Shown one piece after another: positions 31,987 through 41,885 of a stretch of DNA of 64,000 nt. Source of the stretch: Halarcobacter anaerophilus (GTDB lineage Bacteria; Campylobacterota; Campylobacteria; Campylobacterales; Arcobacteraceae); NCBI RefSeq assembly GCF_006459125.1, contig NZ_CP041070.1:1054001-1118000 (forward strand). The letters are read 5' to 3'. Within the stretch, counting starts at the first letter, position 1; each line of letters begins with the position of its first letter. The notes beneath the pieces are model-generated. The model was not told the DNA's origin. It saw only the letters and a list, made by a program, of their open reading frames with translations, and did no database searches. A program made the position numbers and the translations under genes.

Positions 31987-34900
31987 ATGGGAACTACTTC
32001 TGATATGAATGCAATTTGTTCTCAACTTTTGACTCCTGAAGATTTAAATATTTCAGAAGAGTTATTTAATGAAGTTGTTGAGAATACAATTGTTACAAAC
32101 ATAGCAAATAGTCAAGATACGAAATGTATCAAAATTTATTCGACATACCAGTTGTTCTTATCCTCAATAACACCGATTCTTCATGATATCGGTTTTATGA
32201 TTATTGATGAAGTAACTTACAATATTAGCAAGAGTTCCAAACTTATTTATGTATCAAGATTTAATCTGAGAATCAACGATAAAGATGATTTAAAAAAGAT
32301 TGAACATGCAAGAAGAAATCTTGAATTGATTATTACAAGATGTTTAAAAGACCCTTCAATAAAACACTCAAAAGTCTTTTCTCTTGTTTGCAATCAAAAT
32401 TTTGATTTTAGAAAGTTGATGCTTGTAAAAGCTTTTATTGAGTATTTAGATCAATCCGTACTTACGATAAATAGCGTTAGTGTTTTAAATACTTTGACTT
32501 CCCACCATGAAATAACTGATTTATTTGTAGATTATTTTTGTGTTAAATTTGATCCAAGAGTAAAAAAAAGAGAAGAAAAATTAAAAGCAATAATTGAAGA
32601 TATAGAAGAAAAAATTAAAGAGATTCCCCAAATTATGGATGATAGAATTTTAAAATTAACTTTCTCTTTACTTCAATCTCTGCTTAGAACAAACTATTAT
32701 CTAAATAAAGAGACAATAGCTTTGAAAATAGATACGAAAAATTTCGGTATAAATTTAAAAGGACTTCAGCCGAATTTGGAAAATTTCATTTTTCATCCGG
32801 ACTTTTACGGAGTTCACTTAAGAATGAGCAATATTAGCCGAGGTGGACTAAGATGGAGTGACAGACATGAAGATTATAGACAAGAGATAAAATCTTTAAT
32901 GATAACCCAAGAGGGGAAAAACTCAATTATTATTCCAGATGGTTCAAAAGGCGGATTTGTAATAAATAAAGATAATTCTCAAATTACAAAAGAGTATTTT
33001 CAAGAGATTTACTCTATGTATATAAATGCAAATCTTGATTTAGTAGATAATATGGTTGATTCAGAAGTAGTAAGAGATGAAAAAATCATAGCATATGATG
33101 AAGATGATCCGTATTTTGTTGTTGCAGCGGATAAAGGAACAGCCTCTATGAGTGATGTTGCAAATGAGATTGCAATCAGCAGAAATTATTGGTTAGGTGA
33201 TGCTTTTGCCAGTGGAGGAAGCAACGGCTACGGGCATAAAGATTTAGGAATAACAGCCCGCGGTGCAATAATGTCAACAAAAAGATTCTTTATAGAAAAA
33301 GGCATAGATATTTACAAAGATACTATTTCCGTAATGGGAATAGGTTCTATGAGCGGAGATGTTTTTGGAAACGGACTGATTGAAACAGACAGATTTGAAC
33401 TTCTTGGGGCTATCGGACATAAAGAGATTTTTGTAGATCCAAATCCTGATTTACAAGAGAGTTTTAAAGAGAGAAAAAGACTTTTTAACTCTAAAAACGG
33501 CGGATGGAGTAATTACGATAAATCAAAAATATCAAAAGGCGGTGGAGTCTTTTTACGAAGCGATAAAGAGATTGAACTCTCACCTGAAATGAAAAAATTG
33601 CTTAATACCAAACGAAAATTTGTATCAGGTGAAGAACTTTGTGTTTTACTTCTTAAAATGAATGTAGATTTGCTTTTTAACGGAGGTGTAGGAACTTATG
33701 TTAAAGCAAGTGACGAAAATTCTATAGATATAGGAGATAAACAAAACGAAGCAGTTAGAATTGATGCAACGGATTTAAAAGCAAAAATCGTATCTGAAGG
33801 AGGAAATCTAGGTTTTACCCAAAGAGCGAGAATAGAGTATGCTTTAGGCGGAGGTCGAATAAATATTGACGGAATCGATAATGCCGGCGGAGTTGATACT
33901 TCCGACCATGAAGTAAATCTGAAAATACTTCTTAACACGGTTAGTTCACATGAAGATCTTTGCTCCGAAGAGAGACAAAATACTTTACGTTCTATGACGG
34001 ATCAAGTCGTAAATTTAGTTTTAGAAAGTAATTATAATCAATCTTTGGCAATCTCTTTGGATGAATTTTTCTCTAAAAAACATTTAAACAGTTTTATCAG
34101 GGCTATAGAAGTGCTGGAAAAAAATGTTGACGCTTTTAACAGAGCCTCTTTTTTTATTCCAAAAAATGAAAATATACAAGAAGTAGTTGATATAAACGAT
34201 TCAATAGTAAGACCTGTTTTATGCTCTTTATTATCTTATTCTAAAATTTTTATTAAAAAAATACTTCTTGATTCAAAACTTATTGATGAACAATTTGCTT
34301 TGCCGTATCTTTACAGATATTTCCCAAAATCATTTATAAGTGCATATGAAAGGGATATTTTAAATCATCCTTTAAAAAGAGAGATAATAGCTACAAAAAT
34401 AGCAGATGTTATAATCAATTCTCAAGGCTGTACTTTTATCAGTGATTATGAAAGATTGGGAAAAGAGAGATTTTTATTGAAAATCCAATCTTATTTAGTA
34501 GCTAAAAGATTATTCGGTTCAAAAGGAATACGATATAAAATTGCTTCTCAAGATTATATTATGAGTACGGAAAAACAGTATGAATTGATTAATAAACTTG
34601 AATATATTTTATCTGCAAGTACAAGATGGATGGTAAAATATTTGAAAAAAAATCAATTAGATGCAGCTCATATTTTAGATCATAAAGATGAACTATTCTC
34701 ACTTTTAGAACAAGTGCATAATCAAAAAATAGAAGTCTTGATTGAAGGTGATGATAGATTTAATCTTTTCTTCTCTGTAATCGATTATCTAAGATTTGCT
34801 ATTCCTGCAATTGTAATTAAAAGTAATACAAACCATCAATTTAAAGATGTTGTCGTAATATTCTACTCATTGATTCATGAGTTTAATATATTGGATATTA

Positions 34901-35184
34901 TTGTTGCATTAAATAAAATAAAAGTTGTTACATCAAATGATTTGGTTCTTAGAAATCAAGTTTTACAGTTCATAGAGTTTATTGTTGTTCATTATACAAA
35001 GAAAATTTTAGATTTTCAAAGAGTAAATGAAGAAGCAGACGTAGCTTTTGCAAACTTTATTAATAATGAAAAATCAACATTTTATAAAGTAAGAGATACT
35101 TTGGATCTGTTTATGACAAAAGAGAATAAAGATATCAAAGAGATTGCAATAACCGTTAATCAAATGATGGTCTCTTTATTATAA
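31987..35184 (+). CDS. NAD-specific glutamate dehydrogenase, large type
   Basis: 1065 residues. Oxidises glutamate to 2-oxoglutarate and ammonia. Large-class GDH catalytic core from about residue 275: HLRMSNISRGGLRWSDRHEDYRQEI, IIPDGSKGGFVI (Lys of the KGG motif), then VVAADKGTASMSDVANEIA, ASGGSNGYGHKDLGITARGA and the NAD-binding GIGSMSGDVFGNGL. The C-terminal ~400 residues are helical. The length suits the ~115-kDa form rather than the ~180-kDa form. It is preceded by its own promoter and not obviously in an operon. Confidence 0.95.
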   Translation: MGTTSDMNAICSQLLTPEDLNISEELFNEVVENTIVTNIANSQDTKCIKIYSTYQLFLSSITPILHDIGFMIIDEVTYNISKSSKLIYVSRFNLRINDKDDLKKIEHARRNLELIITRCLKDPSIKHSKVFSLVCNQNFDFRKLMLVKAFIEYLDQSVLTINSVSVLNTLTSHHEITDLFVDYFCVKFDPRVKKREEKLKAIIEDIEEKIKEIPQIMDDRILKLTFSLLQSLLRTNYYLNKETIALKIDTKNFGINLKGLQPNLENFIFHPDFYGVHLRMSNISRGGLRWSDRHEDYRQEIKSLMITQEGKNSIIIPDGSKGGFVINKDNSQITKEYFQEIYSMYINANLDLVDNMVDSEVVRDEKIIAYDEDDPYFVVAADKGTASMSDVANEIAISRNYWLGDAFASGGSNGYGHKDLGITARGAIMSTKRFFIEKGIDIYKDTISVMGIGSMSGDVFGNGLIETDRFELLGAIGHKEIFVDPNPDLQESFKERKRLFNSKNGGWSNYDKSKISKGGGVFLRSDKEIELSPEMKKLLNTKRKFVSGEELCVLLLKMNVDLLFNGGVGTYVKASDENSIDIGDKQNEAVRIDATDLKAKIVSEGGNLGFTQRARIEYALGGGRINIDGIDNAGGVDTSDHEVNLKILLNTVSSHEDLCSEERQNTLRSMTDQVVNLVLESNYNQSLAISLDEFFSKKHLNSFIRAIEVLEKNVDAFNRASFFIPKNENIQEVVDINDSIVRPVLCSLLSYSKIFIKKILLDSKLIDEQFALPYLYRYFPKSFISAYERDILNHPLKREIIATKIADVIINSQGCTFISDYERLGKERFLLKIQSYLVAKRLFGSKGIRYKIASQDYIMSTEKQYELINKLEYILSASTRWMVKYLKKNQLDAAHILDHKDELFSLLEQVHNQKIEVLIEGDDRFNLFFSVIDYLRFAIPAIVIKSNTNHQFKDVVVIFYSLIHEFNILDIIVALNKIKVVTSNDLVLRNQVLQFIEFIVVHYTKKILDFQRVNEEADVAFANFINNEKSTFYKVRDTLDLFMTKENKDIKEIAITVNQMMVSLL

Positions 35185-35300
35185 AAGAGTAAAATGACGT
35201 TATAAGAAAAAGTTAATCAAATATTAAAAAATATTATAACTTTAACTTATGACTATTATTTTAAGTTCTAATTAGATAAAGTTCTTAAAAAGGAGATAAC

Positions 35301-35510
35301 ATGACAAGTAATATGGACGATGAATTATCTTTAGAAAAAATTGACGACTATAATGGAAAAGAGCCAAAAGAAAAAAGAAAAATTGTTTGGCTGGTTATAA
35401 TATTTTGTTTAATAATTGGAGCGGTATTTGCTATTATAAAATCAACAAATCAGTTTGATGATTATATAGGAACAGAAGAATCTCCAGGTATTGTTACAAC
35501 AAAAAATTAG
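35301..35510 (+). CDS. Small single-pass membrane protein
   Basis: 69 residues with an acidic N-terminus (MTSNMDDELSLEKIDDYNG), basic KEKRKI, then one helix at about 31-47 (VWLVIIFCLIIGAVFAIIK) and a short outside tail. A strong AAGGAG ribosome site lies 7 bases before the ATG, and a clear terminator follows, so it is a real monocistronic gene. Family not recognised. Confidence 0.72.
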   Translation: MTSNMDDELSLEKIDDYNGKEPKEKRKIVWLVIIFCLIIGAVFAIIKSTNQFDDYIGTEESPGIVTTKN

Positions 35511-35522
35511 CATTTATAAATA

Positions 35523-35552
35523 GTGCCGAATTTCCTTATTCGGCACATTTTA
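35523..35552 (+). terminator. Rho-independent terminator
   Basis: A perfect 9-bp GC-rich stem GTGCCGAAT/ATTCGGCAC (35523-35531, 35538-35546) with TTCCTT loop, followed by ATTTTAA. Confidence 0.85.
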
Positions 35553-35707
35553 AATGATAAAAAAATATTATAATATCTTTTTACCTAAGATTTTTTTTAC
35601 AGTTTATGAACATATACTTTAATAAAGTTTTAGGTTAAATTACTATAATCTTATCCGTAAAAAACCTTTTTCACTTACAAAATTATATACTTAAAAGGTC
35701 TTAATTA

Positions 35708-36421
35708 ATGAGATATATTTTTATACAGCTATTGTTATTTTCTCTGTTTCTAACAGGATGTGTTAGAAATAACGAGGTGCAAATAAATTCTCCTAAAGTT
35801 TCAGCTGAAACGCCTGAAAAGAAGGAATCTTCTATCAAAACTGATATTATTGAAAAAAAAGATGAAATTTTAAAAGATAATAAAGAAGAAAAAACAGAAG
35901 AAAACAAGAGTGTCGAAGAAAAAAAAGTCGAACCCAAAGTTATTATAAAAGAGAAGACTAAGATTGTGGTTGTGGAAAAACCTATCAGCAGCGATTCTAA
36001 AATTATAGTAGGTTCAAACGAATATGTATATGTTCCCTCTTTAAAACTTACATATAAAGCTAAAATTGATACCGGAGCTACAACAACATCAATTCATGCT
36101 TTAGATATTAAAGAGTTTGAACGAGACGGCAAAAAATGGGTTAAATTTAAGTTAGACGATACAAAAGGCGGCTTAATAGAAAAATCACTTCCAGTTGAAA
36201 GAGTCGTAAATATAAAACGGCATAAAGAAGATAGTCAAAAAAGATATGTTGTTAAAATGCGAATAAATCTTGGAAAAACAAGTGAAGTCGTTGAAGTCTC
36301 TTTAACGGATAGAAGCCAGTTTAACTTTCCTGTTTTAATAGGAAAAAATTATTTAAACGGCTATGTTATTGTTGATGTTTCTAAAAAATATTTAACAAAA
36401 CCTAAGAAAACAGATAAATAA
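35708..36421 (+). CDS. Retropepsin-like (RimK-associated) lipoprotein
   Basis: 237 residues. Signal peptide with lipobox (FLTGC, Cys about 18). A highly charged Lys/Glu linker (about 35-85), then the aspartic-protease-like domain long annotated as ATP-dependent zinc protease (PF05618): KIDTGATTTSIHA (about 120-132) has the D-T/S-G-A catalytic motif of retropepsins, and FPVLIGKNYLNGYVIVDVSKKYL closes it. It is first in a tight operon with a 7TM protein and a RimK-like ligase, a conserved trio. It probably cleaves or remodels an envelope peptide; the substrate is unknown. Confidence 0.87.
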   Translation: MRYIFIQLLLFSLFLTGCVRNNEVQINSPKVSAETPEKKESSIKTDIIEKKDEILKDNKEEKTEENKSVEEKKVEPKVIIKEKTKIVVVEKPISSDSKIIVGSNEYVYVPSLKLTYKAKIDTGATTTSIHALDIKEFERDGKKWVKFKLDDTKGGLIEKSLPVERVVNIKRHKEDSQKRYVVKMRINLGKTSEVVEVSLTDRSQFNFPVLIGKNYLNGYVIVDVSKKYLTKPKKTDK

Positions 36422-37959
36422 TGCAGTCAATATATAAAATATTAATTTTCTCTTTTCTTCTGATTGTCGCAGCTTTCTCTTTAATGTGGTACAAAATAGT
36501 CTATTTGGGCTTTCCACTGCTTCAAGACAAAACAGAAAATATTTGGAATATTCAAGCAAAAATTACATTTAACAGTAAATATAAACAAAGCGGAGTAGTA
36601 TCTTTAACTCTACCTTCCAAACAAAACGGATTTTTGATTATAAATGAAGAATCAAGTTCTCCAAACTACGGTTATAGTGTACAAAACGTAAATGATGTTA
36701 GAAAAGGTGTTTGGTCAAAAAGAGAACTTCAAAGAGGTTCTCAGGTTTTATACTACTCAATAGATATTATAAAAGATAGATATTCAAAAGTCGATCCTCA
36801 AAAAGAGTTTGAACAAATTATCTACCAAGAAGATGTTTCTACTCCGATTATGGTTGCGGGAAAATCGATATTAAACAGTATTTATGAAAAGAGTGCAAAT
36901 GCCACTACTTTTACCTCTTTATTAATAGATGAATTTAATCAAAAAGATCCTTCTCAATCAACAAAATTAATCAGAAACAATTTTATGAAAAATGATATTC
37001 AAAAAAGAGACACTCTTCTAAAAATGGTTGATTATATGGGATATAAAGTAAGAACGGTCGGAGCTTTATATTTAGAAGATAGAAAAAGAAATGTCGATTT
37101 AGTTCCTATGCTGGAAGTTTTTGACAAAGGCAAATGGCAGCTTTTTGATATAAACAAAGGAAGAATTTCAAACAATTCGCATATCTTTATCTGGCAAAGA
37201 GGTTCTCAGTTTTTACTAGAAGCAGAAGGTGTTTCAAACTCAAATGTTAAATTTTCAATTACAAAAAATATTGTTCCTGCAAGAAATGCAGCGTTAGTAA
37301 AAGATGTAAAAAATCAGAGTGCTTTACTGGACTTTTCTTTATTCATTTTGCCAAATGAGACGCAAAATACTTTTAAATTTTTATTATTGATTCCTCTTGG
37401 TGCTTTAGTCGTAGTTTTTATGAGAGTTTTCGTGGGAATAAAAACCTCAGGAACTTTTATGCCTATACTGTTATCTATGGCATTTATAGAAACAGAACTG
37501 CTTCCCGGGATAGTTATGTTTATAGTTGTTGTAACTATGGGATTGGTAGTTAGGTCATATCTTTCTTATTTAAACCTTTTGCTTGTTGCTAGGATATCTT
37601 CTGTTTTAATTGTAGTTCTTGCTATTATGGCTTTTGTTGCAATTATGTCCGAAAAACTAAATTTAGAGTATGCCACAAGTATTACTTTTTTCCCTATTAT
37701 TATTCTTTCTTGGACAATTGAAAGAATGTCTATTATTTGGGAAGAAGACGGAGCGAAAGAGGTTTTCCAGCAAGGAACGGGCTCTTTGATTGTTTCGGTG
37801 CTTGCATATTTTGCAATGACAAACCAGACTCTTAGTTTTATAACTTTTAACTTTCCTGAAGTTTTATTGGCAGTTTTAGGATTAACTATTCTTTTGGGAA
37901 GATACAGCGGTTATAGATTAAGTGAATTATATAGATTTAAAACAATGGTAAAAGAGTAG
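36421..37959 (+). CDS. Inactive-transglutaminase 7TM protein
   Basis: 512 residues. One N-terminal helix (about 7-28), a large periplasmic domain (about 35-305) like the inactive transglutaminase fold (no obvious Cys-His-Asp triad), then about seven helices from 318 ([38 protein letters not shown]). This matches the inactive transglutaminase/7TM architecture. Its start overlaps the stop of the retropepsin gene by one base, and the ligase follows by 4 bases. Likely an inner-membrane partner of the other two products. Confidence 0.87.
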   Translation: MQSIYKILIFSFLLIVAAFSLMWYKIVYLGFPLLQDKTENIWNIQAKITFNSKYKQSGVVSLTLPSKQNGFLIINEESSSPNYGYSVQNVNDVRKGVWSKRELQRGSQVLYYSIDIIKDRYSKVDPQKEFEQIIYQEDVSTPIMVAGKSILNSIYEKSANATTFTSLLIDEFNQKDPSQSTKLIRNNFMKNDIQKRDTLLKMVDYMGYKVRTVGALYLEDRKRNVDLVPMLEVFDKGKWQLFDINKGRISNNSHIFIWQRGSQFLLEAEGVSNSNVKFSITKNIVPARNAALVKDVKNQSALLDFSLFILPNETQNTFKFLLLIPLGALVVVFMRVFVGIKTSGTFMPILLSMAFIETELLPGIVMFIVVVTMGLVVRSYLSYLNLLLVARISSVLIVVLAIMAFVAIMSEKLNLEYATSITFFPIIILSWTIERMSIIWEEDGAKEVFQQGTGSLIVSVLAYFAMTNQTLSFITFNFPEVLLAVLGLTILLGRYSGYRLSELYRFKTMVKE

Positions 37960-37963
37960 GCGA

Positions 37964-38914
37964 ATGTTATTTGCAAATCCTTTTTCTTTAAGAAAATTAG
38001 GTATTCTGGGTATGAATAACAGAAATATCAATTTTATAGGAAAATATAATGAAAGAAAAAATTATCCTTTAGTTGATAATAAACTTCAAACTAAACATCT
38101 AGCACAAGAACACAATTTGGCAGTTCCCGAGCTTTTGGGCTTTATTGAATATCAAGTTGAAGTAAACTCTTTTGAAAAATATATAAAAGACGAAAAAAGT
38201 TTTGTAATAAAACCTGCAAAAGGAAGCGGCGGAAAAGGTATTTTAGTAATCTTAGATTCTAAAAACGGGAAATATATAAAACCAAGCGGGGAAGAGTTAG
38301 ATAAAACAGATATTAGAAGACATATCTCAAATATTTTAAGCGGTCTTTACTCTCTTGGAGGTAAAAACGATATTGCCGTTTTTGAGAAAGTAGTAAATTT
38401 TGATGATAGATTTGACGGTTTTAGTTTTGAAGGTGTTCCTGATGTAAGAGTAGTTGTTTATAGAGGTTATCCTTCTTTGGCTATGATGAGACTTTCAACT
38501 TCCGAAAGTGACGGGAAAGCAAATCTTCATCAAGGTGCTGTCGGAGTGGGAATTGATATTTGTACGGGAAAAGCTTTAAGTGCAGTACAATTTAATCGAC
38601 CGGTAAAATATCATCCTGATACCAATAAAGAGTTGAAAACATTGGAAGTTCCTTATTGGGATGATATTTTATATCTGTGTTCTCAATGTTATGAAATGAC
38701 GAATATGGGGTATTTAGGTGCAGATATTGTTATAGACAAACAAAGAGGACCTTTGATTTTAGAGTTAAATGCAAGACCGGGATTGGCAATACAAATCGCA
38801 AATGATTTAGGTGCCTTGACAAGATTTAAACAAATTGATAAGGTTTATGGAAAACATAAAACTATACAAGAGAGAATAGATTTTTCAAAAAGCAACTTTT
38901 GCAGTAAAGGATAA
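37964..38914 (+). CDS. RimK-like alpha-L-glutamate ligase
   Basis: 316 residues, ATP-grasp fold. The hallmark is KPAKGSGGKGILVI (about 86-99, ATP-binding glycine loop), with DVRVVVYRGYPSLAMMRLST and the metal-binding LILELNARPGLAIQIAN (about 263-279). It belongs to the RimK-related ligases that travel with the retropepsin-like and 7TM proteins. It should add an amino acid, probably Glu, to a carboxylate of a peptide or small molecule. Third gene of the operon. Confidence 0.9.
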   Translation: MLFANPFSLRKLGILGMNNRNINFIGKYNERKNYPLVDNKLQTKHLAQEHNLAVPELLGFIEYQVEVNSFEKYIKDEKSFVIKPAKGSGGKGILVILDSKNGKYIKPSGEELDKTDIRRHISNILSGLYSLGGKNDIAVFEKVVNFDDRFDGFSFEGVPDVRVVVYRGYPSLAMMRLSTSESDGKANLHQGAVGVGIDICTGKALSAVQFNRPVKYHPDTNKELKTLEVPYWDDILYLCSQCYEMTNMGYLGADIVIDKQRGPLILELNARPGLAIQIANDLGALTRFKQIDKVYGKHKTIQERIDFSKSNFCSKG

Positions 38915-38916
38915 AC

Positions 38917-40200
38917 TTGTCAGATTTTGATTCATTTTTTGATTATCATATGAAAACAAAACACTCATATTACTCAGTAAGGAGTTCTCCCAACAGACTT
39001 GATTGGGACAATCAACCAAGTGCTTTTAAATCTTATCCTGAAAAATTTGCAAAAATCAAACTGGATATGGAAAAAGAAAATCATAGTTTTATCTTTTTTA
39101 CTGCCGGAATTACTGCAAAAAAAACTTATCCGGGAGTTGAATATTATCTAAGGGTAAATCCCAGTGCAGGAGCACTTTATCCAAATGAAATCTATTTTCA
39201 AAGCAGAAACAATGAAGGGATAGAAGACGGCATTTACCATTTTGATATACAAAGTTCCAGAATAACTTTTTTAAAACGAATTACAGATGAAGGAATAGAA
39301 CCTTTTTTTAATCTAAAAGAGAAGCAAAACGGTTTTATATTTTTAATCTCTTCAATCTATTATAGAAGCTCTTGGAAGTATAAAAACAGAGCTTTTAGAT
39401 ACTGTTTACTTGATGCAGGACATCTTTTAGGAACTATTGAAGCCTCTTGTTATATTCATGAAAAAGAGTATGATATAATTTATGATTTTGATAAACAAGC
39501 TTTAAATGAAGCTTTTAATTTTGATAATCAAGAGTTCTTCACAAGTGCAGTTTTTATAACAAAAAAAACAGATAAAAAAGTAACAAAAGCCGAGCTTAAT
39601 TTGCCTCTTGTAGATGGTTCTTTATATTTTGAAAAAAATGAAATGATAGAAAAAGCCTATATAGACTCTTTAAAAGTGCAAAATCCTCAAAAACAGATTT
39701 TTAAACCTAATTTTAATTTTAATAAAAGTTTTTTTAAAGAGATTATTTTAAAAAGACGTTCTATAAGAGAGTTTACAAAACAAAGTATCAGTAAAATTGA
39801 GTTTGAATCAATAATGCAAGCAGTAAATAATCTTGTTACCTCAAATTGTGATGAAGAGTTAAATCTTTATTGCGTTATTAACCGAGTTCAAGGTATGAAA
39901 TTAGGATTGATAAAAAACGGTGTGTTTATAAAAGAAGCAGATTTTGCAAGTAAAGCAGGATATCTTTGCTTAGAACAGAATTTGGGAAAAGATTCAGCCG
40001 TTACTTTTTTTATAACTTCAAATTCAAAAAATTATCAGGCAATGTATCAAAAAGCAGGTCTTTTAGGACATAGGTTATATCTTGCTTCAAACTATTTAGG
40101 AATAGGCTGTAGCGGAATCGGCGCTTATTATGATGATGAAGTTTGTGAATTTATAGGAGAGTATACGCAAGTTTTATATGCCCTTGCAATAGGAAAATAA
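38917..40200 (+). CDS. SagB/ThcOx-type oxidoreductase
   Basis: 427 residues with a TTG start 2 bases after the ligase stop. It has two nitroreductase-like halves: an N-terminal one with RVNPSAGALYPNEIYF (about 87-102) and a C-terminal one with ILKRRSIREFTKQSIS (about 277-292) and AGLLGHRLYLASNYLGIGCSGIGAYYDDEV (about 378-407). This is the layout of SagB/ThcOx FMN dehydrogenases, which oxidise azolines in RiPP toxins but also occur without RiPP clusters. No cyclodehydratase or precursor peptide is visible nearby. It seems to be the fourth gene of the retropepsin/7TM/ligase operon. Confidence 0.85.
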   Translation: MSDFDSFFDYHMKTKHSYYSVRSSPNRLDWDNQPSAFKSYPEKFAKIKLDMEKENHSFIFFTAGITAKKTYPGVEYYLRVNPSAGALYPNEIYFQSRNNEGIEDGIYHFDIQSSRITFLKRITDEGIEPFFNLKEKQNGFIFLISSIYYRSSWKYKNRAFRYCLLDAGHLLGTIEASCYIHEKEYDIIYDFDKQALNEAFNFDNQEFFTSAVFITKKTDKKVTKAELNLPLVDGSLYFEKNEMIEKAYIDSLKVQNPQKQIFKPNFNFNKSFFKEIILKRRSIREFTKQSISKIEFESIMQAVNNLVTSNCDEELNLYCVINRVQGMKLGLIKNGVFIKEADFASKAGYLCLEQNLGKDSAVTFFITSNSKNYQAMYQKAGLLGHRLYLASNYLGIGCSGIGAYYDDEVCEFIGEYTQVLYALAIGK

Positions 40201-40245
40201 AGAAAAAAAGTGTAAAATTATTTATATACTTTCCCAAGGCATTTA

Positions 40246-41016
40246 ATGAATATAAAAAAAGTAAATTTTTGTGCTTTTACTACGCTTTTATCTATTATAT
40301 TATCTCTATATATTTTAATAACTTTTTTAATAGACTCTGCAAAGATAGATTATAATAGTTACGATGCAAATAATTATTTTATAAAAGTAGTAATTTTTGC
40401 AATCTTATTTATAGCAGTTGCAGTTGGCTTTACTCTTTTTAAACTTTACAAAAACAGATATATAGAAGAGCAGATAAAACAAAGAACTGAAGATATACAA
40501 AATGAAAATCAAACTTTAAAAATATATTCACATATAGATCCTTTAACTCAATGTTTAAATGAAAAGTTTTTTATGAAAAGATTTAAAGAGGAGTTTAAAA
40601 GGGCAATAAGAGAAAAGCAGAATATCTCTTTGTTTATAGTAAATATAGATGAATTTAAATCTTTTAACGATATTTACGGAGAAGACGAGGGAAATGAGTG
40701 TTTAAAAATTATTGCAAATATATTGGTAAATCACTGTAACAGACCGACTGATTTGGTTTCAAAATTTGAAGGAGATGAATTTTATGTTCTTCTTCCTAAT
40801 ACAAAAGATGCAAAAACAGTTTGCAATAACTGTATAAATTCAGTAAGATCTTTAAACATACCCCATGACAACTCTATTGCTTCAAATGTTTTAACAATAA
40901 GTATAGGAACAGCAACTCTTATGCCAACAGATCAAATAGAAATGAAAGAATTGATAAAAAAGGCAAAAGAGTCTTTAAAAAAAGCAAAAATCAGTGGAAG
41001 AAATAGAGTTTATTAA
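40246..41016 (+). CDS. Membrane GGDEF protein with EGDEF motif
   Basis: 256 residues. Two helices (about 10-30 and 47-67), a short coiled coil, then a GGDEF domain from about residue 98 (IDPLTQCLNEKFFMKRF). The signature reads KFEGDEFYVLLP, EGDEF in place of GGDEF, with the metal-binding Asp-Glu intact; some cyclases with a changed first Gly are active. Inhibitory-site RxxD is not evident. A diguanylate cyclase is likely but activity is uncertain. It lies 45 bases after the SagB-like gene with weak signals between. Confidence 0.87.
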   Translation: MNIKKVNFCAFTTLLSIILSLYILITFLIDSAKIDYNSYDANNYFIKVVIFAILFIAVAVGFTLFKLYKNRYIEEQIKQRTEDIQNENQTLKIYSHIDPLTQCLNEKFFMKRFKEEFKRAIREKQNISLFIVNIDEFKSFNDIYGEDEGNECLKIIANILVNHCNRPTDLVSKFEGDEFYVLLPNTKDAKTVCNNCINSVRSLNIPHDNSIASNVLTISIGTATLMPTDQIEMKELIKKAKESLKKAKISGRNRVY

Positions 41017-41023
41017 AATTCTT

Positions 41024-41782
41024 TTAGGCATAAAAACTATTATCACCTGAAGCATTTAAAATATTAGAATAAATAGTTGATAAATTATTGTATTGCTCAA
41101 CTTTTTCTTCATATTGTTTAATAGCCTCTTGAAGAATATTTGGATTTTTTAAAGCATTTTCAAGATTTTCAGAGTGTTTTTGAAACATTTTTTCAAAGAA
41201 ATTACTTAAATCAGTATTGCCATTAGTCCTTTCTTCCACAAGCCATTGTATATAATTGTCATCAGAAGTAAAAGTTTTAGCAAGATCACTTCGAACTTGA
41301 CTAAAGATATTTGATCTCTCTATAAAATCTGAAGTTTTACCCATGGCAGTATATAAAGATTGATTAAAGGAATTGTCCTTTGTAAGCGTTGCAGCATTTA
41401 TCATATCAGCTACTTGTTGATCTCCTCCAAAAGTTTTTATATATGAAACCAAACTATTATCTTCCCCTGCTTGCAATCTATCATTTAAAATACCTGCAAT
41501 TTTTTCCACTTGTTCATATGGTAAATTGTTTAATTCTTCTACCGTAAGTTTTTCATCTTCAAGGATATTTTTAAAAGTTTGAGCCTCTTCTTGGGTAAGA
41601 TTATAAGAAGCTGCATATTTCGTATAAACACCTAAATCAACTGACGAGGATTCACTTGTTTCTTGGTTTTCATTTGATTCTAGTAACTCTTGAAAAGAGA
41701 TACCTGAATTTGTTGTTTCTCTTGTATTTGCATTAGAAGTTTCATTGTAAGAGGTGGGTTGTGTATTATTGGTAATCTGCAT
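41024..41782 (-). CDS. Unknown Ser/Thr/Asn-rich protein
   Basis: 252 residues without signal peptide or membrane helix. The first ~50 residues are low-complexity (Asn, Thr, Ser, Glu; MQITNNTQPTSYNETSNANTRE), the rest helical and acidic, with YNLTQEEAQTFKNILEDEKLTVEELNNLP about 59-87. A disordered N-terminus before a helical body is seen in flagellar/type III secreted proteins and chaperone-dependent exports, but nothing specific is recognised. A good AAGGAGAG ribosome site precedes the ATG. Separate transcription unit. Confidence 0.7.
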   Translation of the reverse strand: MQITNNTQPTSYNETSNANTRETTNSGISFQELLESNENQETSESSSVDLGVYTKYAASYNLTQEEAQTFKNILEDEKLTVEELNNLPYEQVEKIAGILNDRLQAGEDNSLVSYIKTFGGDQQVADMINAATLTKDNSFNQSLYTAMGKTSDFIERSNIFSQVRSDLAKTFTSDDNYIQWLVEERTNGNTDLSNFFEKMFQKHSENLENALKNPNILQEAIKQYEEKVEQYNNLSTIYSNILNASGDNSFYA

Positions 41783-41885
41783 AAAAACTCTCCTTTATAA
41801 ATATATATAAAATATATAAAATAATAATTTATAATAGATTTTATTGTTTTTATGCTTAAGATAAAAAATAAAAGGTTAAATCCTT

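Noticed and set aside
38917-40200. RiPP (thiazole/oxazole peptide) cluster around the SagB-like gene
   Set aside because: No YcaO cyclodehydratase or convincing precursor peptide in the neighbourhood.
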